Source: Brevundimonas sp. LM2 (GTDB taxonomy: Bacteria > Pseudomonadota > Alphaproteobacteria > Caulobacterales > Caulobacteraceae). From it: DNA of 64,000 nt. The notes under the pieces were generated by a model. That model saw only the letters and a program-made list of their open reading frames with translations, ran no database searches and was not told the DNA's origin. The translations under genes and the position numbers were made by a program. Shown here piece after piece: positions 38,052-48,032 of this stretch; position 1 is the first letter of the stretch; every line of letters begins with the position of its first letter. Location: assembly GCF_002002865.1 (NCBI RefSeq), contig NZ_CP019508.1, positions 1,833,501 through 1,897,500 on the forward strand. Direction: 5' to 3'.

Positions 38052-38726
38052 TCAGGCGGCGGCGAAGAGCAGCCGGCCGGTGCCCATGCGCTCGCGCAGC
38101 ATCGGCAGGTCGGTGTGGGCGGTCGAGAAACAGCCGTAGCTGCGCCCCAGCTTGCCCTCTCGCGCGAGATAGTCGGGGTCCGCATAGTCCGCGCCGTGGA
38201 TGATGATGGCGCGTTCGCGGGCCAGGTTGTTGGTATATTCCAGCCCGTCCAGCAGGACGTTGGGGCCCTGTTGCGCGCCCCAGCTGGCGCCGGCCGTGGC
38301 GAAGGCGCCGATCGATGACATGTGGCTGTCCATCTCGTTGGAGAAGGTCCGGGCATAGCCGGAATGCTCGGGGTCCGAGCCCCGGCCGTGGCAGGTGCGG
38401 AACGCCGACACCCGGCCGCCGATCAGGTCGACCTCGTAGAAGCGTTCCTCGCCCGAGAATTTCTGGAAATCGACCAGATACATGCGGTCGCGCAGGGGGA
38501 TGCGGCCGTGGTGGACGTCGAGCGCCGCCATGGCTCTTGCCATCAGGGCGGTCCGGACGAGGTTCTGGGGGTCGAGCGGGGGCGGCGTGATCTGAGGCAG
38601 CGGTGCGGGAGGAGAGGCGGTCGGTGCCTGGGCGAGGACCAGCGGGATGACCGTCGAGGGGGCGGAGGCACAACCGGCGAGCATGGCCGAGCCGCCCAGG
38701 ATCAAGCCTCGTCTCGATAGCCGCAT
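38052..38726 (-). CDS. murein L,D-transpeptidase catalytic domain lipoprotein (YkuD_2 type)
   Basis: A 224-residue exported protein. A Tat-like lipoprotein signal (RLSRRGLILGGSAMLAGC; twin Arg 5-6, lipobox Cys19) precedes a Pro-rich linker and the YkuD_2 domain. Its catalytic His177 and Cys199 lie in IIIHGADY and GRSYGCFS. The family probably crosslinks or edits peptidoglycan or attaches proteins to it. ATG 38726 is used because GGAAGGG lies upstream and the signal begins there. Confidence 0.88.
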   Translation of the reverse strand: MRLSRRGLILGGSAMLAGCASAPSTVIPLVLAQAPTASPPAPLPQITPPPLDPQNLVRTALMARAMAALDVHHGRIPLRDRMYLVDFQKFSGEERFYEVDLIGGRVSAFRTCHGRGSDPEHSGYARTFSNEMDSHMSSIGAFATAGASWGAQQGPNVLLDGLEYTNNLARERAIIIHGADYADPDYLAREGKLGRSYGCFSTAHTDLPMLRERMGTGRLLFAAA

Positions 38727-39066
38727 GCGACGCCCTTCCAAGGTTCCCGAAGTGACGGGTTGTTTCACAGAGTGGACCCCGGGTTCAACCCGACGGTTGG
38801 CCGCAGCGACGGCGTGCCATGGTCAAGGGTCCTATCAGAGAGGCGTTTATGAAGTCCGTCGCCACGACCGCCGTCGCCCGGCGGCCCGCGGCCTGCGCTT
38901 CGCAGGCGCAGCAGGGGCCCGCCTCACAGGCTTTGCGCCGGGGCGCAGAGACCGGAGTCGTTCAGGCGGGCGGCTTCCGGCGCAGCCGGACAACGGCGTT
39001 GTGCGTTGCGATAAAACTCTCGTGATCAGCGGGAGGGCGGGCCGCGATCAGCCGCAACGGATGCGT
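38727..39066. other. 340-base gap with three short hairpins and a doubtful short ORF
   Basis: No convincing gene. Three perfect small hairpins lie close together: GCCTGCG/CGCAGGC (38891-38907), TGCGCC/GGCGCA (38934-38947) and TCCGGC/GCCGGA (38976-38990). A plus-strand reading frame from ATG 38850 (58 codons, ending at 39025) has a weak ribosome site (AGAGAGGCG), but its composition (many Arg, Ala and Gln) looks random. The region may hold a structured RNA or a degraded repeat; it also must carry the promoter of the L,D-transpeptidase gene. Confidence 0.35.
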
Positions 39067-40074
39067 CTACCGGACCGCCTGGGCCAGCCGGGCCGCGAAC
39101 CCCGGCTCGTCCTCGAACCGGGCCACGACCGGCCAGGCGACGATGCGGGTGCGCCAGTCGGGCGGCAGGCGGGCCCAGTCCTTCTCGGTCGTGACCAGGC
39201 CGGCGTCGAACAGGGCGGCGCGGTCGGCGAGGAAGGCCAGGTCGCCAGGGCGGTAGGCGGCGTGATCAGGGAAGGGGGCGAAATCGACGAGGTCGCAGCC
39301 GGCGGCCTCGAGCGCGCGCTCGACCTTCCACGGCTTGGCGATGCCGGCGAAGCCGACCTGCGGCCCATGCGGGGGCGGGCCGGCGGGCTCCAGTCGGGCG
39401 ATGAAGGTCGGCAGGGGGGCGAACAGCGCCAGCAGCTCGGCATCCGCCTCGGGCGCATCGGCCGGCAGCAGGACAACGACCGCATCGGCGCGGGCCAGTC
39501 CCGCCGCCAGGGGTTCGCGCATGGGGCCGGACGGAAAGACCGAACCGTCCCCGAACGGCCATTCCGCGCCGCGGGTCTCGCCATCGACGACGAGGAGGCT
39601 GAGGGTCTTGAGCAGGGACGGGTTCTGGTGCGCGTCGTCCAGCACCAGCGCCGCCGCGCCGTCGGCCACCGCCGCCCGCGCCCCGGCGACCCGGTCCCGC
39701 GCGATCCAGACCGCTGCGTCCCCCGCCAGCATCAGGGGTTCGTCGCCGACCTCGTCGGCCGTGTGAAGCGTCGGATCCACCCGAAGGGGCCCGTCCGACC
39801 GGCCGCCATAGCCGCGCGACAGACCGTGTGCCGCGATGCCCTGCGCCCGCAGCAGGCGCAGGACCTCGCGCGCGACCGGGGTCTTGCCGGAGCCCCCGAC
39901 GGTCAGGTTGCCGATCGAGAGGACCGGCACGCCGACGTCGACCGGCGTCGCGCGGGCGATCCTTCGGGCGGTGGCGGCGGACCAGATCCAGGCCAGGGGT
40001 TTCAGCAGGGTGCGGACGACGCGGCCGTGGCGGCCATGGCGTTCGTACCACCAGCGGGGGGTCGAGAGTTTCAT
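39067..40074 (-). CDS. lpxK: tetraacyldisaccharide 4'-kinase
   Basis: A 335-residue LpxK that phosphorylates the 4' position of the lipid A disaccharide at the inner membrane. N-terminal membrane-associated segment (PRWWYERHGR...RTLLKPLAWIWSA), Walker A in SIGNLTVGGSGKTPVA (about 55-66), LSRGYGG, DEPLMLA and LVLDDAHQNP. ATG 40074 overlaps the waaA stop by four bases. Confidence 0.96.
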   Translation of the reverse strand: MKLSTPRWWYERHGRHGRVVRTLLKPLAWIWSAATARRIARATPVDVGVPVLSIGNLTVGGSGKTPVAREVLRLLRAQGIAAHGLSRGYGGRSDGPLRVDPTLHTADEVGDEPLMLAGDAAVWIARDRVAGARAAVADGAAALVLDDAHQNPSLLKTLSLLVVDGETRGAEWPFGDGSVFPSGPMREPLAAGLARADAVVVLLPADAPEADAELLALFAPLPTFIARLEPAGPPPHGPQVGFAGIAKPWKVERALEAAGCDLVDFAPFPDHAAYRPGDLAFLADRAALFDAGLVTTEKDWARLPPDWRTRIVAWPVVARFEDEPGFAARLAQAVR

Positions 40075-41354
40075 CGGCGCACGGGCGGCAGCAGGGGCTG
40101 GAGCGTGTCCCACAGCCGGTCCAGGCCGGCCCCCGCGTCGGCGGCGGCACGCCGGGCCCGCTCGCCCATGGCCCGCGCGGCGGCGAGATCGCTCAGCAGG
40201 GGGGCGACGACCGCCGGAAGATCCTCCATCCGGCGGACGACCATGAGCGCGTCGGCCGCCACCAGGTCGGCGGTGACCTTCTGCCAGTTCGAGGCGTCGG
40301 GTCCGGCGAACACCGGCTTGCCCAGGCGCGCGGGCTCCAGCGGATTGTGCCCGCCCAGCGTCGGCCGGTGCAGAATCGATCCGAACGAGCCCCCCATGAT
40401 GACCACATCGGCCAGCCTGAGGAACAGGCCGAGCTCGCCCAGGGTGTCGGCCACGTAGATGTCCGTGGCCTGGGTCAGGTCGCCGCCCCGCGAGCGCAGG
40501 GCGAACCGGTGGCCGGCACGGGTCAGCTCGGCGGCGATCGGCGCGCCCCGCTCCGGGTGGCGCGGGACCAGGATCAGGCACAGGCGGTCCGCCAGCCCGT
40601 CCAGCGCGCGGACGAGGGCGGCCTCCTCGCCCTCGTGGGTCGAGGCGGCGACCACCACGGGCCGGTCGCCGATGGCGGCGCTGAGGCCGGTGAAGGCCGC
40701 GGGGTCGTGCGGAAGGACGGCGCCGGACAGCTTCAGATTGACGGGGCCGTCGACCCGGGCCCCGAGCGCCTGAAGCCGGGCGGCGGAGACGTCGTCCTGG
40801 GGCATGACCAGGGCGAAGGCGGACAGGACCGCGCGGGCGGCGGCCGGCACCCGGGCCCAGCCGTCGGCGGTCTTCGCGGTGATGCGGGCGCTGACCAGGG
40901 CCAGGGGAATCGACCGGGCTTCGGCCGCCAGAACCAGGTTCGGCCACAGGTCGCTCTCGACGAAGAGGCCCAGGCTGGGCCGCCAGTGATCGAGGAAGGC
41001 GGCGACGGCGCGCGGGCCGTCCACGGGGGCGAACTGGTGGAGGACGCCGGGCGGCAGGCGGCGGGCCAGAAGTTCGGCGGAGGTGACGGTGGCCGAGGTG
41101 ACCAGGACGGTCAGGTCCGGGCGATCGCGGCGGAACCGCTCGATCAGGGACAGCAGGGACAGGGTCTCGCCGACGCTGACGCCGTGCAGCCAGACCAGGT
41201 CGCCGTGCGGGCGCGGCCGGCCGGCGACGCCGAGCCGCTCGTCGACCCGCACGGGGTCCTCCTTGCCCTGTTTGACGCGCGCATCGAGCAGGCGCGGGGT
41301 CAGGGGCTCCAGCATCCGGGTCAGCAGCCGGTAGGCCATCAGGGCGGGGCTCAC
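40071..41354 (-). CDS. waaA: 3-deoxy-D-manno-octulosonic acid (Kdo) transferase
   Basis: A 427-residue GT30 enzyme adding Kdo to lipid IVA. Motifs: LVWLHGVSVGETLSLLSLI, FVESDLWPNLV, LVSARITAKTADGW, VAASTHEGEEAALV, LVPRHPERG, and MGGSFGSILHRPTLGGHNPLEPA. GTG 41354 is chosen because it overlaps the upstream stop as GTGA; ATG 41339 is an alternative giving five fewer residues. Confidence 0.95.
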   Translation of the reverse strand: MSPALMAYRLLTRMLEPLTPRLLDARVKQGKEDPVRVDERLGVAGRPRPHGDLVWLHGVSVGETLSLLSLIERFRRDRPDLTVLVTSATVTSAELLARRLPPGVLHQFAPVDGPRAVAAFLDHWRPSLGLFVESDLWPNLVLAAEARSIPLALVSARITAKTADGWARVPAAARAVLSAFALVMPQDDVSAARLQALGARVDGPVNLKLSGAVLPHDPAAFTGLSAAIGDRPVVVAASTHEGEEAALVRALDGLADRLCLILVPRHPERGAPIAAELTRAGHRFALRSRGGDLTQATDIYVADTLGELGLFLRLADVVIMGGSFGSILHRPTLGGHNPLEPARLGKPVFAGPDASNWQKVTADLVAADALMVVRRMEDLPAVVAPLLSDLAAARAMGERARRAAADAGAGLDRLWDTLQPLLPPVRR

Positions 41355-42037
41355 AGGCGGGGCAGTCCGGTGATCGCGTCGGCCCGCGCCTCGACGGCGG
41401 TCAGCCGCTCTGTCCAGCCCGGCGTGACCTCGGCCAAAGCGGCGCCCGTGGGATAGTGGGCGATGTCGTAGACGATGGCCCCCCGGCCGAACGGCAGGGG
41501 CAGAAGCGCGCGGTCCCAGCTGTTCAGACGGATGGCCGGATGACAGCTCATGCCGATGAACAGGACCGGGGCCCCCGACATCCGGGCCATCAGCGGCAGA
41601 CCCTCGGCCATGAGGCGGACCGGGCCGCGCGGGCCGTCGGGGGTCACGGCCAGGGCCCCGATCTTCAGCTGCTTCAGCCCGTCCCGCAGGGCCTGGGATC
41701 CGCCCTTGGCGGCGTCGGCCTTGTCCTTGTTGGCGGACGAGCCCCGGACGGCGGGGAAGCCCTGAAGGGCGACGGCCCTGGCGATGAACTGCCCGTCGGG
41801 GCTGAGCGAGATCAGGGCCTTGGCCGGCTGGGCCCGGTCGAGCGGCCAGCAGGAGGGGCTGAGGCCTATGCGGGAATGCCAGAAGGTGCAGAGCACCCCG
41901 CCGCCGGCCGCCCACACGCCCTCGGCATGCTCGCGGCCCTCATAGGTCCAGCGCAGGGTGGCGAAGCAGAAGCGCATCCATGCGGCGAGCACCGAGGACA
42001 GGATCGTCTGCACGATCGGATTGCGAAGGGGCCTCAC
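41351..42037 (-). CDS. DUF374 lysophospholipid-acyltransferase-like protein
   Basis: A 228-residue membrane-associated protein with the DUF374 pattern: an N-terminal hydrophobic stretch, GVLCTFWHSRIGLSP (where HX4D is degenerate), ALISLSPDGQFIARAVALQGFPAVRGSS, and the conserved AVTPDGPRGPVRLMAEG. It is almost always found beside waaA/msbA in alphaproteobacteria and is thought to act in lipid A acylation or glycolipid handling. Coupled to waaA. Confidence 0.88.
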   Translation of the reverse strand: MRPLRNPIVQTILSSVLAAWMRFCFATLRWTYEGREHAEGVWAAGGGVLCTFWHSRIGLSPSCWPLDRAQPAKALISLSPDGQFIARAVALQGFPAVRGSSANKDKADAAKGGSQALRDGLKQLKIGALAVTPDGPRGPVRLMAEGLPLMARMSGAPVLFIGMSCHPAIRLNSWDRALLPLPFGRGAIVYDIAHYPTGAALAEVTPGWTERLTAVEARADAITGLPRL

Positions 42038-42038
42038 G

Positions 42039-43868
<1,830 letters not shown>

Positions 43869-43984
43869 AAGGCGGAGGTCGGACGGTCGGCCCCGCGAGT
43901 CAAGGGATCAGTCTGCGCCGCCTGTCGAGCCGGCCCTGGCCCTGCGCGGGTGACGTCGGCGGTCGGTCCCCCTATGTCTGCGCC

Positions 43985-44650
43985 ATGTCGCGATTTGATG
44001 TGAGCACCGAGACCGGGCGCCGGGCCGCCGAACGGGACTATTTCTGGAAGGATCATGCCTTCCTGCGTCTGGCCTTTTCCAATGCCCACTGGATCGGACC
44101 GGATCTGGTGCGGACGAATCAGCCCTCGCCCCGTCAGCTGGAAGGCTGGGCCCGGCGCGGGATCAGGACCGTCATCAACCTGCGCGGCGAACGGGACGAG
44201 GGCTATTACTGGCTCGAGAAGGCGGCCTGCGCGCGGCTGGGGCTGACGCTGATCGACGCGCCGCTGGATTCGCGCGATCCGCCGGGCAAGGACCGGGTGC
44301 GCCGGGCGCGGGACCTGTTCGCCTCGATCGAGTATCCCGCCCTGATCCACTGCAAGTCGGGGGCGGACCGCGCAGGGTTGATGGCGGTCTTCTATCGCCA
44401 TTTCCATCTGGGCGAGCCGATCTCGGTCGCGCGCAGCGAGCTGTCCAAACGCTATCTGCACAGCCGTGAGGGCCTGACCGGCGTGCTGGACCATTTCCTC
44501 GAGACCTATATCGACGCGGTCGAACCAACGGGCGTCGGCTTCATGGAATGGGTCGAGTCCGACGCCTATGACCCCAAGGCGATGCGGGAACGCTTCCGCG
44601 CGTCCTGGTGGGGCACGCTGCTGACGGAGCGTCTGCTCAGGCGGGAGTAG
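43985..44650 (+). CDS. dual-specificity/tyrosine protein phosphatase
   Basis: A 221-residue protein with the cysteine phosphatase loop HCKSGADRAG (C123 to R129; CX5R) and a candidate general acid in APLDSRD (D95). The N-terminal part WIGPDLVRTNQPSPRQLEGWARRGIRTVINLRGE matches DSP/DUF442-type phosphatases. Substrate unknown: protein, phosphoinositide or a lipid A intermediate are all possible, the last suggested by its place beside msbA. It converges with two small membrane genes. Confidence 0.88.
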   Translation: MSRFDVSTETGRRAAERDYFWKDHAFLRLAFSNAHWIGPDLVRTNQPSPRQLEGWARRGIRTVINLRGERDEGYYWLEKAACARLGLTLIDAPLDSRDPPGKDRVRRARDLFASIEYPALIHCKSGADRAGLMAVFYRHFHLGEPISVARSELSKRYLHSREGLTGVLDHFLETYIDAVEPTGVGFMEWVESDAYDPKAMRERFRASWWGTLLTERLLRRE

Positions 44651-44653
44651 GGC

Positions 44654-44869
44654 TCAGCCCCACGGGCCCGTGCGGGGCCGGTCCTGCGGCGGGGATTGCG
44701 TCTCCTGCTGGGCCTCATGCCGCGCCCTTCGCTGCGAGTCCCGCCACTTGAGCCAGCGGGCATGGCCCCGTTCCCGACCCAGCACGATCAGCCAGAGCGC
44801 CAGGGTGGCCAGAAGCGCGACGATGCTGGCGATCTGGGTCCCGTCCAGGGACGTTCCGAACAGTGTCAT
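44654..44869 (-). CDS. small single-helix membrane protein
   Basis: A 71-residue protein with one N-terminal helix (IASIVALLATLALWLIVLG, about 12-30) and a basic, Gln-rich tail (RERGHARWLKWRDSQRRARHE). ATG 44869 overlaps the upstream stop by four bases. No family recognised. Confidence 0.55.
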   Translation of the reverse strand: MTLFGTSLDGTQIASIVALLATLALWLIVLGRERGHARWLKWRDSQRRARHEAQQETQSPPQDRPRTGPWG

Positions 44870-45096
44870 GGACGGGCCTCCCTGGCCGGGGCAGGGTCGG
44901 TTGCGCTGCCTTCCGGCTCGGATCCGGTGGCCAGTGCCTCGACGGCCGGGGCATCGGCCGGTGTCAGGGGCGCATCCCAACCGGTCTCGGGCGCCACCGG
45001 CGTCGAAGCCGCGCCCGGTCCGCGCTGTCGCGTGGCGAAGACGACGATGGCGACGCCGAAGATCAGCAGGCCGAGGACGATCAGGGTCGGGGTCAT
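44866..45096 (-). CDS. small single-helix membrane protein
   Basis: A 76-residue protein: N-terminal helix (TLIVLGLLIFGVAIVVFA), then a hydrophilic Pro/Ala/Glu-rich tail. It forms a translationally coupled pair with the following gene, of similar layout but no clear sequence likeness. Unknown function. Confidence 0.52.
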   Translation of the reverse strand: MTPTLIVLGLLIFGVAIVVFATRQRGPGAASTPVAPETGWDAPLTPADAPAVEALATGSEPEGSATDPAPAREARP

Positions 45097-45145
45097 GGCA
45101 GGCTCCGTTCGGTCGGCTCAGTCTGAAGACGGAATGTGGCGCGGA

Positions 45146-45400
45146 TCAGCCGGCCGTGGGCTCGCCGCGCGGATCGATCATCCGGTGCGCGTGCAGGATG
45201 AAATAGCGCATGTGGGCGTTGTCGACCGTGGCCTGGGCCCGGGCCTTCCAAGCGGCCTTGGCCTCGGCGTAGTTCGGAAAGGCCCCGACGAACTCGACCT
45301 TGGACAGGTCCCGGAACACCGGGGCGTCCAGATGGCGGAGCTCGCCGCCGATGACGAGGTGCAGCAGCTGGGGATCGGCGGCGTTGGGGGTCGGGGTCAT
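45146..45400 (-). CDS. DUF4170 family protein
   Basis: An 84-residue soluble protein with the family pattern: LHLVIGGELRHLDAPVFRDLSKVEFVGAFPNYAEAKAAWKARAQATVDNAHMRYFILHAHRMIDP. Usually found next to the cysQ-like and pmbA genes and the lipid A genes in alphaproteobacteria; no activity is known. It stands 30 bases after the cysQ-like stop. Confidence 0.85.
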   Translation of the reverse strand: MTPTPNAADPQLLHLVIGGELRHLDAPVFRDLSKVEFVGAFPNYAEAKAAWKARAQATVDNAHMRYFILHAHRMIDPRGEPTAG

Positions 45401-45430
45401 GTCGGGCGTTTTCCGGATACGGCGAGAAGA

Positions 45431-46225
45431 TCAGGTCGCCAGCGGGATAGGCGCTGTGCGGCGCAGGATCAACGGGTGCAGGGCCGGCGCGGAGCAGACC
45501 AGGCTGGACTGGCGCGGGTCGGGACGGTTGAACCGCCAGGCGCGGCCGTGGTGATCGCTGACCCGGGCCCCGGCCTCGGTGGCGATCAGGGCCCCGGCGC
45601 AGACGTCCCAGTCCCATTTCGGCGTCAGGGCGATGGCCGCGTCGAAGGCCCCCGACGCGACCAGGGCCATGCGGTAGGCCAGGGCGTTGCGCTTCTCATA
45701 GCGCATCGGCGGCCAGGGCTCGGGCCAGAGGGGCCCTTCCATCAGACGGGCGTCGGCCAGGACCGCCGCATCGTCCAGCGAATCGGCGTCCGAGGCGACG
45801 ATCGGCCGGCCGTTCAGACGGGCCCCGCCGCCCAGGGTCGCTTCAAAGGTGTCGTTCAGGGACGGGACGTGGATCACCGCCGCGATCGGGACGCCGTCCT
45901 CGACGACCGCGATGGGCACGCACCACCAGGGCTGGCCTTTCATGAAGGCCCGGGTCCCGTCGATCGGATCGACGACGAACAGGCGAGACTTCGTCAGGCG
46001 ATCGGAGGTGTCGGCGGTTTCTTCCGACAGCCAGCCATAGTCGGGCCGAGCGCCCAGCAGTTCGGCCTTCAGCATGGCGTCCACGGCCAAATCGGCGCTG
46101 GTGACGGGCGAACCGCCCACCTTGTGATCGATGCGCAGACCCCGCTCGCGCTCGGCCTCGGCCAGGGCCCCGGCGCGCAGGGCGGCGGCGCGGATCAGGT
46201 GCAGGTCCGAGCCGAGATCGGTCAT
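45431..46225 (-). CDS. inositol monophosphatase family / CysQ-like 3'(2'),5'-bisphosphate nucleotidase
   Basis: A 264-residue Mg-dependent, Li-sensitive-type phosphatase. Metal motifs: WLSEETADTSDR, VVDPIDGTRAFMKG, and KWDWDVCAGALIATEAGA. ATG 46225 overlaps the pmbA stop by four bases. Alternatives within the superfamily are inositol-1-phosphatase and 3'-phosphoadenosine 5'-phosphatase; the alphaproteobacterial gene order favours the CysQ-like annotation. Confidence 0.85.
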   Translation of the reverse strand: MTDLGSDLHLIRAAALRAGALAEAERERGLRIDHKVGGSPVTSADLAVDAMLKAELLGARPDYGWLSEETADTSDRLTKSRLFVVDPIDGTRAFMKGQPWWCVPIAVVEDGVPIAAVIHVPSLNDTFEATLGGGARLNGRPIVASDADSLDDAAVLADARLMEGPLWPEPWPPMRYEKRNALAYRMALVASGAFDAAIALTPKWDWDVCAGALIATEAGARVSDHHGRAWRFNRPDPRQSSLVCSAPALHPLILRRTAPIPLAT

Positions 46226-47568
46226 TTGCCCGCGATGGCGACGCCGTCGATCAGGATCGACGGGCTGTTGAAACTGCCGCGGAACTCGAGGTCGGCGCCG
46301 GGGACCATCCGGGCCCACAGGTCGGTCAGCTTGCCGGCCACGGTGATCTCGCTGACCGGCCAGGCGATCTCGCCGTTCTCGAACCACAGGCCCGAGACGC
46401 CCGCCGACCAGTCGCCCGTATTCGCGTTCAGCGACGGGCCGAACATGGAGGTGATGATCAGGCCGGTGCCGGCCTGACGCATCAGGCCGTCGCGGTCGAG
46501 GTCGCCGGGCGTCAGGTGCAGGTTGTGGGTCGAGACGCCGGGCGGGCCGGCGAGGCCGCGCGAGGCGTGGCCGGTGCTCTGCAGACCGAGCTGGGCGGCG
46601 GCCGAGCCGTTCAGCAACCAGGTCGTCAGGACGCCGTCATCGACCAGGTTGCGGGCCTGAACCGGCGAACCCTCGTCGTCGAAAGGCGCGGACCCCAGAC
46701 CCCGGACGCGAAACGGGTCCTCGACCAGGCTGACGCCGCGCGGCAGCACCCGATCGCCCATCCGGTCCTTGAGGAAGGAGGTGCCCCGGGCGATCGACGG
46801 GCCGGAAATGGCCCCGAGGAGCGGAGAGATGACCTGACCCGCCACGCGGCGGTCGAAGATCACGGCCGCCGTGGTCGAGGCGATCTTGCGCGGCGACAGG
46901 CGTTCGACGGCGCGGCGACCGGCCTCGGCGCCGATGCTGGCGGCGTCGGGCAGGTCGGCCAGCCAGCGGGTGGACCGGCTCTCGCCGCCCCGCTCCATGG
47001 CCCCGTCCCGCTCGGCGATGACCCCCGCGCCGAGGCCGAAGCCGGTCGCGCCATAGGCGCCGTCGAACCCTTCGGAGGTGACCAGACGCCAGCGGCTGGA
47101 GGCTGTGGAGGCATGCCCTCCCTCGGAGCGCGCGACGCCCGGGACGGCCAGGGCCGCCGCCTCGGCCTCCACCGCGACCTGTTCCAGCGCGGCGGCGGAC
47201 CGTTCGGACGGGTCCTCCAGCTGGAGATCGGGGTAGGGTCCCCGGGCCTGCCGCTCGGCGGGGATCAGGCCGGCATAGGGGTCCTCGGGCGCGAGCCGGG
47301 CCATGGCCACGGCGCGTTCGACCAGGCGGGCCCGCGTGGCGGGGGACAGGTCCGAGGCCGAGACCGAGGCCTGGCGACGGCCGACGAAGACCCGCAGACC
47401 GAGATCGCGGCTTTCCTCGCGCTCGACGTCCTCCAGCCGGCCGTTGCGAACCCCCACGGAGAGGGAGGCGCGTTCGGCGGTCACCGCCTCGGCGGCGTCG
47501 GCCCCGGCGCGCAGGGCGGCGGCGACCAGATCATGGAGGATGTCGGGGGACGTCAGGCTGTCAGGCAT
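46222..47568 (-). CDS. pmbA: TldD/PmbA (TldE) family metalloprotease subunit
   Basis: A 448-residue PmbA/TldE. It starts with the ligand region VAAALRAGADAAEAVTAERASLSVGVRNGRLEDVEREES, which precedes the long central part and the conserved end (GLIITSMFGPSLNANTGDWSAGVSGLWFENGEIAWPVSEITVAGKLTDLW). With TldD (not in window) it forms the complex that degrades small peptides and matures microcin. It lacks the HExxH of TldD, as expected. Confidence 0.94.
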   Translation of the reverse strand: MPDSLTSPDILHDLVAAALRAGADAAEAVTAERASLSVGVRNGRLEDVEREESRDLGLRVFVGRRQASVSASDLSPATRARLVERAVAMARLAPEDPYAGLIPAERQARGPYPDLQLEDPSERSAAALEQVAVEAEAAALAVPGVARSEGGHASTASSRWRLVTSEGFDGAYGATGFGLGAGVIAERDGAMERGGESRSTRWLADLPDAASIGAEAGRRAVERLSPRKIASTTAAVIFDRRVAGQVISPLLGAISGPSIARGTSFLKDRMGDRVLPRGVSLVEDPFRVRGLGSAPFDDEGSPVQARNLVDDGVLTTWLLNGSAAAQLGLQSTGHASRGLAGPPGVSTHNLHLTPGDLDRDGLMRQAGTGLIITSMFGPSLNANTGDWSAGVSGLWFENGEIAWPVSEITVAGKLTDLWARMVPGADLEFRGSFNSPSILIDGVAIAGK

Positions 47569-47622
47569 GGCCCGATATGGCGGACCGGAGGCCCTGCCGC
47601 AACGGTGGGCGGCAGCGACGCC

Positions 47623-48030
47623 TCAGTGCGAACCGCCCACGAAGGCGTGGACGATCAGCATGCCCGCCGCCGCGATCAGGGCGGTGAAGGTCAGGGCCAT
47701 GCCCACGACGCGTGCGAGGGTCGCCTTTTTTTCCGAGAGGCCTGCGGCATGGATCAGACGACCCAGAAACAGGGTGCCACCGACGGCGTGAAGGGGCCAG
47801 GCCGGCATGCCGAGCAGGGTCAGGATCGCCAGGGCCCCGATGCCGGCCGGGATGTATTCGGCGGCGTTGCCGAAGACCCGGGTGGCCAGAATCAGCTGCG
47901 CATTGCCCCCGTCCCCGATCACGATCCGGTTGGCCCGTCGCGCGCCGACGACCCGGATCGCCAGCACCACCATCAGCAGGATCAGCAGCCCGCTCCAGAG
48001 GGCGGCAGCCTGGGCCGGGGTCATGTCCAT
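47623..48030 (-). CDS. MAPEG family membrane protein
   Basis: A 135-residue protein with four helices and the MAPEG pattern: ALWSGLLILLMVVLAIRVVGARRANRIVIGDGGNAQLILATRVFGNAAEYIPAGIGALAIL, where RV.GN..EY.P is the signature. Related to microsomal glutathione transferases; the substrate is unknown. It lies two bases after the M14 peptidase gene on the same strand. Confidence 0.9.
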   Translation of the reverse strand: MDMTPAQAAALWSGLLILLMVVLAIRVVGARRANRIVIGDGGNAQLILATRVFGNAAEYIPAGIGALAILTLLGMPAWPLHAVGGTLFLGRLIHAAGLSEKKATLARVVGMALTFTALIAAAGMLIVHAFVGGSH

Positions 48031-48032
48031 CG

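Noticed and set aside
38850..39025. 58-codon plus-strand frame in the 340-base gap
   Set aside because: No recognisable domain, Arg/Ala/Gln-biased composition, and it covers the three hairpins; more likely non-coding.
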